Below are positions 16,872 through 26,195 of a stretch of 57,194 bases of DNA, one piece after another. A model generated the notes under the pieces. The model searched no databases. It saw only the letters and a list, made by a program, of their open reading frames with translations, and had not been told where the DNA came from. The position numbers were made by a program, and so were the translations under genes. Numbering within the stretch: position 1 is the stretch's first letter; each line of letters starts with the position of its first letter. Source of the stretch: UBA2144 sp964506185 (lineage in GTDB: Bacteria; Patescibacteriota; Gracilibacteria; Peribacterales; Peribacteraceae); contig CAZDKL010000006.1 of assembly GCA_964506185.1 (NCBI GenBank), forward strand, positions 1-57,194. The letters run 5' to 3'.

Positions 16872-16933
16872 GCAATTGGCAGATTGGCAGATTGGCAGAT
16901 TGGCTAATTGCTAATTGCCAATTGCTAATTGCC
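16872..16933. repeat. Word repeat between rpsL and rpsG (word ATTGGCAG/AATTGC)
   Basis: Four direct ATTGGC-type words are followed by CTAATTGC and CAATTGC words that read as their inverse, forming a hairpin in the rpsL-rpsG spacer. The left part is 9 nt from the rpsG start, and the right end lies 28 nt past the rpsL stop. Confidence 0.8.
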
Positions 16934-16960
16934 GGTGGTGAATACGATAAAAACATATAA

Positions 16961-17380
16961 CTATGATTTTGGCTTTTTGGCACCGTAACGCGATCGTCCC
17001 TGCTTCCTGTTCTGCACTCCTTCTGTATCCAGGTTTCCTCTGACGATGTGATATCGAACTCCGGGAAGGTCCTTTACTCTTCCTCCTCGGACGAGGACCA
17101 CTGAGTGCTCCTGAAGGTTGTGTCCTTCTCCCATTATATAGGCCTTAACTTCATGGCCATTCGTGAGCCTGACACGAGCGATCTTTCGCAGAGCTGAGTT
17201 AGGCTTTTTGGGAGTCATTGTCGTGACCTTTACGCATACCCCGCGCTTGAACGGAGAACCCTTTGGAAGGGGTACTTCCTTTAGTTTTAGCGCATTCCAG
17301 GCATATAGCATCGCAGGAGCTTTTGACTTCCTGCGTTTATCCTTGCGAGGCTTACGAATTAATTGGTTAACTGTGGGCAT
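16961..17380 (-). CDS. rpsL: 30S ribosomal protein uS12
   Basis: Decoding-centre protein. The 139 residues include TTMTPKKPNSALRKIARVRL and the conserved DLPGVRYHIVRG and GRSRYGAKKPKS end. Family length. First gene of the str cluster. No SD precedes its ATG; the upstream 240 nt holds a palindromic repeat and a GAGGCT/AGCCTC hairpin. Confidence 0.98.
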   Translation of the reverse strand: MPTVNQLIRKPRKDKRRKSKAPAMLYAWNALKLKEVPLPKGSPFKRGVCVKVTTMTPKKPNSALRKIARVRLTNGHEVKAYIMGEGHNLQEHSVVLVRGGRVKDLPGVRYHIVRGNLDTEGVQNRKQGRSRYGAKKPKS

Positions 17381-17405
17381 AAAACTTAGGGGGTCATTTG
17401 CGCCT

Positions 17406-17428
17406 CGTCCTGAGCCTGTCGAAGGACG
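17406..17428. repeat. CGTCCTGAGC/GTCGAAGGACG hairpin upstream of rpsL
   Basis: CGTCCT (17406-17411) and AGGACG (17423-17428) form a perfect 6-bp stem. The loop GAGCCTGTCGA matches the inserts in ribD and carA, so this is a noncoding copy of that family. Confidence 0.75.
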
Positions 17429-17465
17429 GACTTTCGGATGGCTGACGCATAGAAAACCTACGGAA

Positions 17466-17483
17466 GAGGCTCAAATAAGCCTC
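17466..17483 (-). promoter_or_regulatory. Hairpin in the rpsL upstream region
   Basis: GAGGCT and AGCCTC form a perfect 6-bp stem with a 6-nt loop about 90 nt before rpsL. It may be a leader structure of the str transcript. The promoter itself is not clear. Confidence 0.35.
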
Positions 17484-17620
17484 AATTAGCTTAGAGACAG
17501 CTTAAAGGGTTAAATCAAGCTAGTAAAGCTAAAAAAGTGCGGAAATATTCGGTTTTTTACCAAGAATCCGAAAGACTTACATATCCACCCTCACCACTTC
17601 GAATTGTATCATCTCTTTTC

Positions 17621-19141
17621 TTAGCTTGCTGTCCCCCCCCCTCTCTCAGCCCGAGCTTCCTCGGCTCTCTTTTTTGCTAACGCGTTATAATCCGCTTCTC
17701 TCAAACCGTCCGTAAGTTGAGCTATGTAAATATTAAGGACCTTAATTTTCGCATGATGGGTTTCTGTGAGCCTTTCGATTTTTCTCTTTTCTCTCATACT
17801 TTTCTTATCAAAATCTCTGCCTAATGCAAAATTCTCATCTCTAAGTTCTTGCTTTTTATTTGACAGCCAGTCCTTGAAATCTACCACGTCTTGCAATGAT
17901 ATCTTACCATTCGGACCAGAACCTTTTGACGGCGCATTGCGCCATACTTCGTTACGTATCTTGACCATTGCATCGGCATGTTCTTTTTTTGTACCGCTTA
18001 CTTTGGCCCTATAAATTTCCCACTTGTTTCTAAATTTTATAACATTTTCTTTGAATTTCTCCATTTTAGGACTGTAATCTCTTTCAATCCTTTCCTTTAA
18101 TTCCTTCGCTTTCTGAATCACTTTTATAATTATTTTCTTTTCGTTATCAGTCAATTCCGCACCATACTTCTCAATAATTTCTTCCGTAATCTGAGCATCA
18201 TCTTTTCCTGCTTCAATTCCTACCTTCATAATCTCTTGCGCTTCTACCCCATTCTCCCCAAGTTTTTCGAAGAAATCATGATTAACTTCATCAACGGTAC
18301 ATTTAGCAATAATTCTTGCTAGTTCAATACCTTTTTCACTTGCAACTTTCTCGGCAAGATCCTCAACAGGCTCTTCACCACTTTTGATTTCAACGCCTTT
18401 GTTTTCAGCCTCTACTTCTGCTTCTGCAATTTCATTCAAAGTACTTTTTACCTCTTTTACCTCCTCCTTAATTTCAGCAGTTACTGGTTTTTCCTCTCCA
18501 GTAATGACATTTGTTACTGTTACAGTGATCTCTTCGTAATATTCATTCTCCACACGATCGGTCTCCCGACTTAATTTACCAATTAGTCCATCAACAACTT
18601 TATCATATTTATTCAAAAGACCATCCAATGTTCTCTCGTGTTCATCAATTTCTTTTTGTCTGCGAATCATTATCCAGCGGTAGTACTGACATCTTCCGCA
18701 CTGCTGGACAAGTTGCTGTTGATAAATCGGGTTTTCTTGTGCCTCTTTATGCTTAGCCCTAACAGGCATGTAATCTTCATATAGTTCACCTTCGTGTTCT
18801 GCAACCTTCGTTAAGTATTCCTCCTGATAGAATTTGTTTAATTCCTCAGCAGCTTCATAGTATCCTTTTGCAGTCATAATTCCTTCAACATTTGAAAAAT
18901 CTTCTCCAGCCTTATCCATCTTGGCCTGGATAGCGTCCCTTTTCTCGGTCAAGGTTGCCACCGTTACTTCCGTATCCTCCTCCTGATCTACGTATTCTGT
19001 AGCGCTAACATTCTGTTGTGCTTGTTCAGCACCCCCTCTTCTTCTGCATCGTCTTGCTTGTCGTCTTGCACGTGCTTTCTTTCCGAAGAAGTCGCATAGG
19101 CGTTGTTCCGAGAGGCTGAAGTTGTATTGTGTGTTTTCCAT
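17621..19141 (-). CDS. Large charged coiled-coil protein with N-terminal EQRLC motif
   Basis: 506 residues, no membrane segment or signal peptide. The N-terminus reads SLSEQRLCDFF and then a Lys/Arg-rich stretch (KKARARRQARRCRRR). The rest is Glu/Lys-rich, mostly helical, with likely coiled coils at about 50-200 and 320-500 and one CGRC pair near 140. No known family. Its N-terminal motif is shared with the genes at 19486, 31097 and 33742. Last gene of a three-gene operon with 12-24 nt spacers. A run of nine G (17633-17641 complement) lies five codons before the stop and could slip. Confidence 0.7.
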   Translation of the reverse strand: MENTQYNFSLSEQRLCDFFGKKARARRQARRCRRRGGAEQAQQNVSATEYVDQEEDTEVTVATLTEKRDAIQAKMDKAGEDFSNVEGIMTAKGYYEAAEELNKFYQEEYLTKVAEHEGELYEDYMPVRAKHKEAQENPIYQQQLVQQCGRCQYYRWIMIRRQKEIDEHERTLDGLLNKYDKVVDGLIGKLSRETDRVENEYYEEITVTVTNVITGEEKPVTAEIKEEVKEVKSTLNEIAEAEVEAENKGVEIKSGEEPVEDLAEKVASEKGIELARIIAKCTVDEVNHDFFEKLGENGVEAQEIMKVGIEAGKDDAQITEEIIEKYGAELTDNEKKIIIKVIQKAKELKERIERDYSPKMEKFKENVIKFRNKWEIYRAKVSGTKKEHADAMVKIRNEVWRNAPSKGSGPNGKISLQDVVDFKDWLSNKKQELRDENFALGRDFDKKSMREKRKIERLTETHHAKIKVLNIYIAQLTDGLREADYNALAKKRAEEARAERGGGTAS

Positions 19142-19164
19142 TTGTGTGATGAGTAAGATAGTTA

Positions 19165-19473
19165 TTATGAAAGTTGTTGTTCAATATCAGCTAATCCTTC
19201 CTCCTGCTCGCCTTCTTCTTTTGCCATTCTATCCAGTTTAGTTACTTCCTTCTGGAATTGATCTGTGTCTTTTTCCATCTGATCCTGAGCTTTTGCTACA
19301 TTGCCTACAGCTTCTACCATCTCTCCTTCTAATTGCTCAAGCTGTTCCAGAGTTTCCGCACATTCCTCAGGACTCATTTTGTCGGCCAAAGCCTCAAGCG
19401 ATTCGCGTACCTGGTCGGGTACTTGTTTGAGCTCTTTTAGTTTGGCCAGAAAGTCTTGTTGATGTTGTTCCAT
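19165..19473 (-). CDS. Small acidic coiled-coil protein
   Basis: 102 residues, almost entirely predicted helix with heptad-like Leu/Val spacing (about 5-100), net negative. There are no cysteines apart from one in PEECAETL. No family recognised. It sits between two genes whose products share the E-x-R-L-C start, as another 102-residue acidic gene does in the 33-kb operon. A structural partner or chaperone of its neighbours is possible but unproven. Confidence 0.65.
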   Translation of the reverse strand: MEQHQQDFLAKLKELKQVPDQVRESLEALADKMSPEECAETLEQLEQLEGEMVEAVGNVAKAQDQMEKDTDQFQKEVTKLDRMAKEEGEQEEGLADIEQQLS

Positions 19474-19485
19474 AATTATTAGGGG

Positions 19486-20508
19486 TTAAATGGCGTCAAT
19501 TCGCCCAATGTAAGAATCAACAGATTCGATTAATACTTTAAGGTCCTTGACCTTATTGTTGTCTTCGAGATTGAGTCCGTTGCCACCAAACGTAATTATT
19601 TTTCTAAACGTACTTGCTCCATCCAATGTCTTCTTCTGATCAGTTAACAGTTCTCCTTTGTACCTTTGAATAGATGATTTGACTTTCTTGGGATCATCAG
19701 AAGATTTAACAATTTGTTCTAATCTCTTGTAGTGCTTGCTTTCTCTTTGAAAAGTCTCTTTGTTCTTTCCTTTGTACTTACTTGCATGCGCTTTCGCCTG
19801 CTGGGTTGCAGTATAAGTATCCATAGTTCCACTGGAACTGACTCTGGGGGGTCTGTAACCGGCTGCTGTAGAGGCAGCGCGACTAGCCTTATTGCCGAGT
19901 TCTTCAGCTAATTTATCAAGTACTTTATTATCATCAAACTTCTCCTGCGCCTCTTCCTTGGTATCCAAGACCTCCACTTGTTGTTTTTCAGTTTCACCTG
20001 GCTTTCCAATTTTCTCTATATCTGCTTCAACAGTTTCAAGTTCAGGAAGAGTGTCTTCAAACTCTCGCATCTTTCTATTAAATCCTTCGCAAAATGGATG
20101 ATACTGCTCAAAAAGCTTAATCATCATCTTCTTCTCTGCTTCAACCTTCCTCGTATCCTTCGCATCCCATGCTTCGTAGTATTTATCGACATGTACCAAA
20201 TATTTTTCACGTAGCATTTTCAAATCTTTAGAAAACTTCTCTTTTTCTTTTAGCAAATCTCCCAATCTTTCTGCACCATAAGTATCTAGAAGCGTTGCAT
20301 ACTTACTATCAACTCCAGCTACAGCTTCCATAGCTTCTGTTCGCCTGTCCTCAACCTGCCACATTGGAATTTCTTTCTTCACCTCCTTTTGCTCCGGCTT
20401 TTTCTCAGCCTTCTTCTCCTGTTCAGGCCCCGGCCTACAAGATGGTCTAGACCTTTTGCGTCTGCATCTGAATGCACACAGCCTTCGTTCATTGAATATA
20501 TTTTTCAT
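19486..20508 (-). CDS. Charged helical protein with N-terminal ERRLC motif
   Basis: 340 residues. It begins MKNIFNERRLCAFRCRRKR, again the ERRLC motif followed by a basic, Cys-containing patch. A Lys/Glu-rich linker and a long helical body (about 45-190) come next, then a basic C-terminal half with a Ser/Gly-rich hinge near 220. No membrane segment. First gene of the operon 19486-17621; the spacer to the next gene is 12 nt. Function unknown. Confidence 0.68.
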   Translation of the reverse strand: MKNIFNERRLCAFRCRRKRSRPSCRPGPEQEKKAEKKPEQKEVKKEIPMWQVEDRRTEAMEAVAGVDSKYATLLDTYGAERLGDLLKEKEKFSKDLKMLREKYLVHVDKYYEAWDAKDTRKVEAEKKMMIKLFEQYHPFCEGFNRKMREFEDTLPELETVEADIEKIGKPGETEKQQVEVLDTKEEAQEKFDDNKVLDKLAEELGNKASRAASTAAGYRPPRVSSSGTMDTYTATQQAKAHASKYKGKNKETFQRESKHYKRLEQIVKSSDDPKKVKSSIQRYKGELLTDQKKTLDGASTFRKIITFGGNGLNLEDNNKVKDLKVLIESVDSYIGRIDAI

Positions 20509-20615
20509 AAGTATTTTTTGTATTTGTTTAATGGGAATTACATGTATATTTTAGCATAAAGCAGTAATTATCACAATGTGTAAAATTCTGTGCTTATTGA
20601 GTAATCTAGACCAAT

Positions 20616-23600
20616 TTACGACTCTATCTCTGGGACAGGAACAGGCTCAGGCTCGGATTTGGGTTCAGATACAGAATCTTCAGATTCGCCAGATTCGTTT
20701 ATTTCGTTGCCATTGTCCGTTTCCTCTGCATATTCGCCTCCCACAAACCGCTTTCTGTACACTTCTCCGGTTGGAATAAGGCGTCCAATTATCACATTTT
20801 CTTTCAAGCCTTGGAGTGTATCGACCCTTCTAGTGGTTGCTGCTTCAACCAAAACCCTGATGGTTTCCTGGAAGGATGCACCCGCAAGCCACGAATCTGT
20901 GGCAAGTGCTGCACGCGTAATTCCTAGGAGAAGATGCTCATACGTGGCCTTTTTCTGTGCTTTAGTTAATTGCCTATTCTCGTAGTTTACATCTCCAACA
21001 TCAGCTGTTTCTCCGGGAAGGAATGTGGTGGCTCCAGCATCGATAATTCTGACCTTAGAGAACATCTTCCTGACGATGATTTCCAGATGCTTATCGTTGA
21101 TGGTTTGACCCTGAGAAGCATAAATATGCTGTACCTCCTTTATTATATAGCGCTGTACCTCGTAAATTCCCTTCTTTTCGAGCAATTCTTGAAGGTTGAA
21201 GTGGCCCAGATTGATAGGTTGTCCAACTTCAATTAAATCTGAATTCTTAATAAGGAGAGATTCACGTGGACCAAACTCGTATGTGCGTTCCTGAATTTCG
21301 GCATGCTTGACCTGGATAACACCATCCTCTGTCTCGATCACTTTACCTGCAACAGTAGCCTTCACCGTGCTTTTATCCATTGATGATTTGGCAAGTACTG
21401 TTCTCTCTTTTACCTTCTGGCCTTTCTTTACCTTAACTTCGAATCCAGCAGGGATCCTATAAGTGTCAGTCCCCTTTTCCGATGCAACAACTTGTACAAT
21501 GGTCTGACCTCCCGGATGAGACACTTTCGCAATTCCAGTTATATCGGAAAGGACTGCCGGTGTTCTTGGGGAGCGAGCTTCGAAAAGCTCCTCAACACGA
21601 GTAAGACCTTGGGTAATGTCCGCCCCTTCCGCAACACCTCCCATGTGGAACGTTCGCATAGTCAGCTGCGTACCCGGTTCTCCAATTGATTGTGCGGCAA
21701 TTATTCCAACCGGAGTTCCTACCCACACTGTTCCGTTGTCACCCAAATCTCTTCCATAACAATTAACACAAATTCCTTTCCTGGTTTGGCATGTCATAAC
21801 CGATCTAACGTCTACTTCGCCAACTTCTTTCTCGATTATTTGTTCCAGCAAAGCATCGTCAATCTCATCATTTCTTTTTGCAATTTTCTCGCCATTGATC
21901 GATAGATCACTCGCTAATGTACGACCGAATATTCTTGCTTCAAACTTCTCACCAATTTCATCAGATTCTTTTCTGGTTACAGTGTGAGCATCTTCAGATC
22001 CACAATCCTCTTCTCGAATTAGAATATCCTGTACTGCATCAACCAAACGTCGAGTAAGATATCCCGCTTCTGCGGTTTTTAGTGCAGTATCTGATTTTCC
22101 TTTTCTTCCTCCATGAGTTGCGATGAAATATTCTAGAACAGAGAAACCTTCCAGCAAGTTGGACTGAATTGGTAGCTCGATTGTACGACCGGAAGGATTC
22201 GCAACCAATCCTTTCATTCCCGAAAGCTGTGTAACCTGACCCCAGTTTCCACGAGCGCCGGAGTCTATGACATACGTAATATTGTTTTCATCATATTTTC
22301 TGAACTCTTCGACCATCTTTGCCGAAATATCATTTTTTGTTTTGGACCAAATTCCAATTGCATGGCTATATCGCTCATCAGCAGTGATAAGTCCCTTCCA
22401 ATAATAGTTATTGATTAGACGAATTTTTTCGTTAGCCTCCTCTTTCAACTGATCGCGCTCAACCGGCACTAGCATATCTTCAGCAGAAATTGATACTCCA
22501 GAAACAGTTGCATACTTGAATCCGATATCTTTGATCCTATCGGCAAAAGCGATGGTTTCTTTTCTACCGGAAGTATCCAACGCTTTCCTAATAAGATTGG
22601 AAAGCGACTTTTTGGTCTGAGTGGTGTTTACAAAACCCAGCTCTTTTGGAACTACCTCATCGAAATACAAACGACCAACGGATGTTTCTACAATTTCGGT
22701 CTTGTCTTCGTCGATATCCAACCTGATATTTACTATTGCCTGAAGATCAACCACCCCCTGTTCATAAGCAATGAAAGCCTCTTCTTTTGTACTAAACGTC
22801 ATTCCCTCTCCCTTCTTTCCTTCGTGAACCTTGGTAAGGAAATAACAACCCAGCACCATGTCCTGTGATGGATTAATAACGGGATCACCAGCAGAAGGTT
22901 TCAATATATTTGTAGCAGAAGACATCAGACTACGAGCTTCATCTTGAGCTTTTTCTGAAAGAGGTACATGTACGGCCATCTGGTCACCATCGAAGTCCGC
23001 GTTAAAGGCTGCACACACAAGCGGATGAATCCTGATTGCAAGACCTTCAATTAGCTTTGGTTTGAATGCCTGGATTCCCAAACGGTGAAGAGTTGGAGCT
23101 CTGTTGAGTAACACATATTTATCCTTAATTACATTTTCCAAAATATCCCAAACCTCCTTACCGCTTTCCTGAACCAATCGCTCGGCTCCTTTTACATTAT
23201 GTGCAAGTTCGTCACGGATAATCTGTCCAATTACGAATGGCTTAAACAATTTCATTGCCATTTCTTTTGGAATACCACACTGATTAAGATCGAGTTCCGG
23301 GCCAACAACAATCACGCTCCTACCGGAATAGTCCACACGCTTTCCAAGAAGGTTTTGTCGGAAACGTCCTTGTTTTCCTTTAAGCATATCCGAGAGGCTT
23401 CTTAACTTCCTTCGATCACCTGCTGTAAATAATGTCTTACCTGCTCGCGCTGAGTTGTTGAGCAATGTATCTACAGCTTCCTGAAGCATTCTTTTTTCAT
23501 TTCTGCAAATAACTTCCGGAGCTCCAATACTCATAAGCTTTTTAAGACGATTGTTTCTATTAATTACTCTTCTATATAGATCATTAAGGTCAGATGCAGC

Positions 23601-24569
23601 GAACCTTCCTCCATCAAGTTGAACCATCGGACGTAGGTCCGGTGGAATCACCAAGAGTCGTTTAAGAATCATCCACTGCGGCTTGATCTGTGCTTTCATA
23701 AGCGAGCTGCAAAGCTTAATTCTCTTCATAATTTTTTTGAGTTTCTGTCCGCTGCTTTGCTGGCGCTCTTTCTGAAGATATTCAAGCATCTTATCCAAAT
23801 CAATATTCGAAATAATTTCTTCCAGAGATTCCGCTCCTGTACCTGCTCTAAACACATGCCCAAACTTCATGTTCATTTCCCTAAATTTAAGTTCAGACAA
23901 TACGGAACCTACAGCTAAATCTTTGAGGTCACCTATTGCTTCAAGATGGTTACTCTTAAGCGTCTCCAGTTTGTCTGCCATTTCTTTATCCAACGCATCC
24001 AACTGCTCCCTTGTTGCTTTGCTATCCTGTAGCTGCTTCTTGGCTTCATCGAAGTCTCTTTTAAACTGGCTCTTTCTGGTTTCCATAGCCGAGTTTATTT
24101 CCTTCTCTGCAGCAGCCTTTGAATCATCATCAACTGCTATAACAATGTAAGCAGCGAAGTACACTATCTGTTCCAGTGTCTTTATTGGGAGATCCAAAAG
24201 TAATCCGATTCTTGATGGTGAACTTCTAAGGAACCAAATGTGCGTTACAGGAACCGCTAAGTTTATGTGCCCTGTTCTTTCGCGTCTGACTATTGAGCGT
24301 GTTACTTCCACTCCGCACTTCTCGCAAATAACTCCGGAGTATCTGACTCCTTTGTACTTACCGCAAAAACATTGGAAGTTCTTTGTCGGTCCGAATATGC
24401 GTTCGCAGAAAAGCCCGTCCGGCTCTGCGCGCTGGGTTCGATAGTTAACGGTTTCCGGTTTGGTAATCTCGCCGCGGGACCAGGCGATTACATCTTCCGG
24501 GCTGGCAATTGATAATGCTACAGCATCAAAAGAATCTGTAGCGGCGGCGGGGGGTCTGGATGGAGGCAT
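20616..24569 (-). CDS. rpoC: RNA polymerase subunit beta'
   Basis: Largest catalytic subunit of RNA polymerase. The catalytic Mg loop is seen in AFNADFDGDQMAVHVPLS. The N-terminal zinc finger is CFCGKYKG...CEKCG, the second zinc site CGSED...CQTRKGICVNC, and the trigger-loop region QSIGEPGTQLTMRTFHMGG. 1317 residues with a short acidic Pro/Glu tail (SEPKSEPEPVPVPEIES). rpoB, normally directly upstream, is absent: the preceding 370 bp are noncoding, then an unrelated gene runs the other way. The ATG has no SD. Confidence 0.98.
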   Translation of the reverse strand: MPPSRPPAAATDSFDAVALSIASPEDVIAWSRGEITKPETVNYRTQRAEPDGLFCERIFGPTKNFQCFCGKYKGVRYSGVICEKCGVEVTRSIVRRERTGHINLAVPVTHIWFLRSSPSRIGLLLDLPIKTLEQIVYFAAYIVIAVDDDSKAAAEKEINSAMETRKSQFKRDFDEAKKQLQDSKATREQLDALDKEMADKLETLKSNHLEAIGDLKDLAVGSVLSELKFREMNMKFGHVFRAGTGAESLEEIISNIDLDKMLEYLQKERQQSSGQKLKKIMKRIKLCSSLMKAQIKPQWMILKRLLVIPPDLRPMVQLDGGRFAASDLNDLYRRVINRNNRLKKLMSIGAPEVICRNEKRMLQEAVDTLLNNSARAGKTLFTAGDRRKLRSLSDMLKGKQGRFRQNLLGKRVDYSGRSVIVVGPELDLNQCGIPKEMAMKLFKPFVIGQIIRDELAHNVKGAERLVQESGKEVWDILENVIKDKYVLLNRAPTLHRLGIQAFKPKLIEGLAIRIHPLVCAAFNADFDGDQMAVHVPLSEKAQDEARSLMSSATNILKPSAGDPVINPSQDMVLGCYFLTKVHEGKKGEGMTFSTKEEAFIAYEQGVVDLQAIVNIRLDIDEDKTEIVETSVGRLYFDEVVPKELGFVNTTQTKKSLSNLIRKALDTSGRKETIAFADRIKDIGFKYATVSGVSISAEDMLVPVERDQLKEEANEKIRLINNYYWKGLITADERYSHAIGIWSKTKNDISAKMVEEFRKYDENNITYVIDSGARGNWGQVTQLSGMKGLVANPSGRTIELPIQSNLLEGFSVLEYFIATHGGRKGKSDTALKTAEAGYLTRRLVDAVQDILIREEDCGSEDAHTVTRKESDEIGEKFEARIFGRTLASDLSINGEKIAKRNDEIDDALLEQIIEKEVGEVDVRSVMTCQTRKGICVNCYGRDLGDNGTVWVGTPVGIIAAQSIGEPGTQLTMRTFHMGGVAEGADITQGLTRVEELFEARSPRTPAVLSDITGIAKVSHPGGQTIVQVVASEKGTDTYRIPAGFEVKVKKGQKVKERTVLAKSSMDKSTVKATVAGKVIETEDGVIQVKHAEIQERTYEFGPRESLLIKNSDLIEVGQPINLGHFNLQELLEKKGIYEVQRYIIKEVQHIYASQGQTINDKHLEIIVRKMFSKVRIIDAGATTFLPGETADVGDVNYENRQLTKAQKKATYEHLLLGITRAALATDSWLAGASFQETIRVLVEAATTRRVDTLQGLKENVIIGRLIPTGEVYRKRFVGGEYAEETDNGNEINESGESEDSVSEPKSEPEPVPVPEIES

Positions 24570-24613
24570 AGCTTATAAGGAGAATGAATTCATATACGAA
24601 AGACCGCAGCTCC

Positions 24614-24640
24614 CCCCGGCTGATCGTCTCAATCAGTGGG
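24614..24640 (-). promoter_or_regulatory. Hairpin in the rpoC leader region
   Basis: CCCC...CTGAT (to 24624) pairs with ATCAG...GGGG (24632-24640) around a 7-nt loop, about 50-70 nt upstream of rpoC. The 24570-24938 gap otherwise holds C- and G-rich runs near 24735-24778 and the hairpin at 24876; I see no gene in it. Confidence 0.4.
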
Positions 24641-24875
24641 GAAACTTCGGTGATTTCCCATGAATTCTACTTATATTTGGGGTGAATGCAACAAAAACTA
24701 GGATTTTTGGAGTCTGATTTGAGCCTACATACACCCTCCCCCCAGGGGTGGGTTAAGCTTCAGGGTGGCGGGGCGGTAGTTATATATAGTGATCTTGAGA
24801 AAACCTTAGTCAATACTCTCTCAAAATTTTCCGGCACTTAAGCCCACTTTCCCCCTCAAGCTAGGGATGTTTATG

Positions 24876-24897
24876 GTTCCGCACAGAAGCGGAACAC
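24876..24897. repeat. GTTCCG/CGGAAC dispersed hairpin, copy 1
   Basis: GTTCCGCACAGAAGCGGAAC followed by AC. A 7-bp stem (GTTCCGC/GCGGAAC) with a 6-nt loop. Same design at 39803 and 46997. Confidence 0.75.
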
Positions 24898-24901
24898 CCT
24901 A

Positions 24902-24929
24902 TTGACTTGTTCTTTTATTATTGTACTAT
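24902..24929 (+). promoter_or_regulatory. Promoter TTGACT-N16-TACTAT, leaderless type
   Basis: The -10 (24924-24929) ends 9 nt before the ATG at 24939, so the mRNA probably starts within a few nucleotides of the start codon. Confidence 0.65.
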
Positions 24930-24938
24930 ATCGCCATT

Positions 24939-25400
24939 ATGTCAGAAATGCCGTCAATGGAGAGGGTTGGCAAGAGTTGGGGTCCTGAAGCAACGCATGC
25001 ATTCGATCTTCTGCAAAGATCAGAGTTAATTTGCTCAGTCGCAAGATCAGAGGATTCGGTTACCGTTGTTTTCGATGAATTTGAAGACCCAATCGAAGGA
25101 TCTCCAAGCCTAATCGATGGAAGAGTTGTTCAATACGGAGCCCGAGCTGAGTACGCGCAAAAGATTAGACTTCTTGCAACATGTCTAAATACTTTATATG
25201 TCGAACTCACCGGAGAAGTCGTTGCCGATATGAGCAGAGTAAACTCAAGCAACACTACGGTATTTATTGCCTGTATGATTGGCTTGTCAGGAGCTTTAGG
25301 TGGTGACGGAGTTAGATGCATCGACCATCCAATACATCGACGTAACACCGAAGCAACCCAAGAAACTACAACTGCTAAAGCAACACAAGTACTCAAATAA
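24939..25400 (+). CDS. Hypothetical protein
   Basis: 153 residues from the ATG at 24939; a frame from a TTG at 24921 would overlap the -10 box and is rejected. One possible membrane or buried helix lies at about 103-121 (TTVFIACMIGLSGALGG). The C-terminal 25 residues are Thr/Ala-rich and look disordered. No family recognised. It is convergent with the lipoprotein gene at 25404, with 3 nt between the stops. Confidence 0.6.
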   Translation: MSEMPSMERVGKSWGPEATHAFDLLQRSELICSVARSEDSVTVVFDEFEDPIEGSPSLIDGRVVQYGARAEYAQKIRLLATCLNTLYVELTGEVVADMSRVNSSNTTVFIACMIGLSGALGGDGVRCIDHPIHRRNTEATQETTTAKATQVLK

Positions 25401-25403
25401 AAA

Positions 25404-25724
25404 CTAATCCCCCAACCCCTCATCAATGAGTTCCTTGCCCTCTTTGATCTTTTTTACGCCTGCCTCAACAGCGTCAACTCTGCGCTTTATATCTTCAACT
25501 CCTTCCTGAGCAGAATCGATAACGGATTTTCCGGCATCCATTGCATTTTTGAACTGCCCGACAGTTTCCGTTACAACACCAGAAGCTGTTTGTTCAAAGC
25601 CTTCCAACAAATTAACGGCCTTCTTCTGCCTATCTTCAACAGAAGTACAACCAACCAGAAGCACTCCCACAAGCATCAGTACTAAGAGGAAAGCTGAGCC
25701 CGTGCAGAAGCGGCGTTCACGCAT
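25404..25724 (-). CDS. Small lipoprotein with coiled coil
   Basis: 106 residues. The N-terminus is a lipoprotein signal: basic MRERR, a hydrophobic stretch, and the lipobox LVGC with Cys at 26. The mature part (about 30-100) is a single long helix rich in Val, Lys and Glu with heptad spacing. It likely sits as a lipid-anchored coiled coil on the outer face of the membrane. It is transcribed with the zinc-ribbon gene upstream (2-nt gap). Not similar to any family I can name. Confidence 0.72.
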   Translation of the reverse strand: MRERRFCTGSAFLLVLMLVGVLLVGCTSVEDRQKKAVNLLEGFEQTASGVVTETVGQFKNAMDAGKSVIDSAQEGVEDIKRRVDAVEAGVKKIKEGKELIDEGLGD

Positions 25725-25726
25725 AA

Positions 25727-26083
25727 CTATTCAGATTCACCAACATCATATTTCTCAAATAATTTTTCGAATGAGCCATCGGACTCTTCCAAAGCCTTCG
25801 CAACCATCTTGGCCTCGTCTGTTGCAATGTTTAGTTTCGAGGAAATGTTTGCAGTCGCAACTTCCTCTGCCTGTTCTGCCTTCTTCGCAGTACCTGCAAT
25901 CGAAGCATGCAGAACTATGTACGAACCGCACCCATCACACTTTAACTGAAGCAACATCGCATCATCGGCAACAACTTGTACCGACGAAAAATTAACCGGT
26001 ACCCTGCTTCCGCATTGTGGGCAACGCATCTGTTGGTATATGCGCTGAAGAATTTGCTGGAGTGTGTGGGGGTCTATCTCCAT
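25727..26083 (-). CDS. Zinc-ribbon protein
   Basis: 118 residues with two cysteine pairs, CPQCG (about 21) and CDGCG (about 51), 27 residues apart, typical of a single treble-clef/zinc-ribbon site. The C-terminal half is acidic and helical. No further family signal. Promoter TTGTCC-N17-TATAAT lies 8 nt before the ATG. It is divergent from the gene at 26196. Confidence 0.65.
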   Translation of the reverse strand: MEIDPHTLQQILQRIYQQMRCPQCGSRVPVNFSSVQVVADDAMLLQLKCDGCGSYIVLHASIAGTAKKAEQAEEVATANISSKLNIATDEAKMVAKALEESDGSFEKLFEKYDVGESE

Positions 26084-26091
26084 GTCTTCCT

Positions 26092-26120
26092 ATTATAGCA
26101 TGACCAGGCTTTTTGGACAA
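26092..26120 (-). promoter_or_regulatory. Promoter TTGTCC-N17-TATAAT, short leader
   Basis: Minus-strand -35 at 26120-26115 and -10 at 26097-26092. The ATG of the zinc-ribbon gene follows 8 nt later. Confidence 0.7.
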
Positions 26121-26183
26121 AAAACTAAAGAAAAAATGTCCGGATAAGTTAAGTAAACAATACATTTATTTGATAATCAGTAG

Positions 26184-26195
26184 TAATATGCAGAC
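26184..26195 (+). promoter_or_regulatory. -10 box TAATAT, leaderless type
   Basis: TAATAT at 26184-26189, then 6 nt, then the ATG at 26196. Divergent from the 26092 promoter, about 64 bp apart. Confidence 0.5.
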
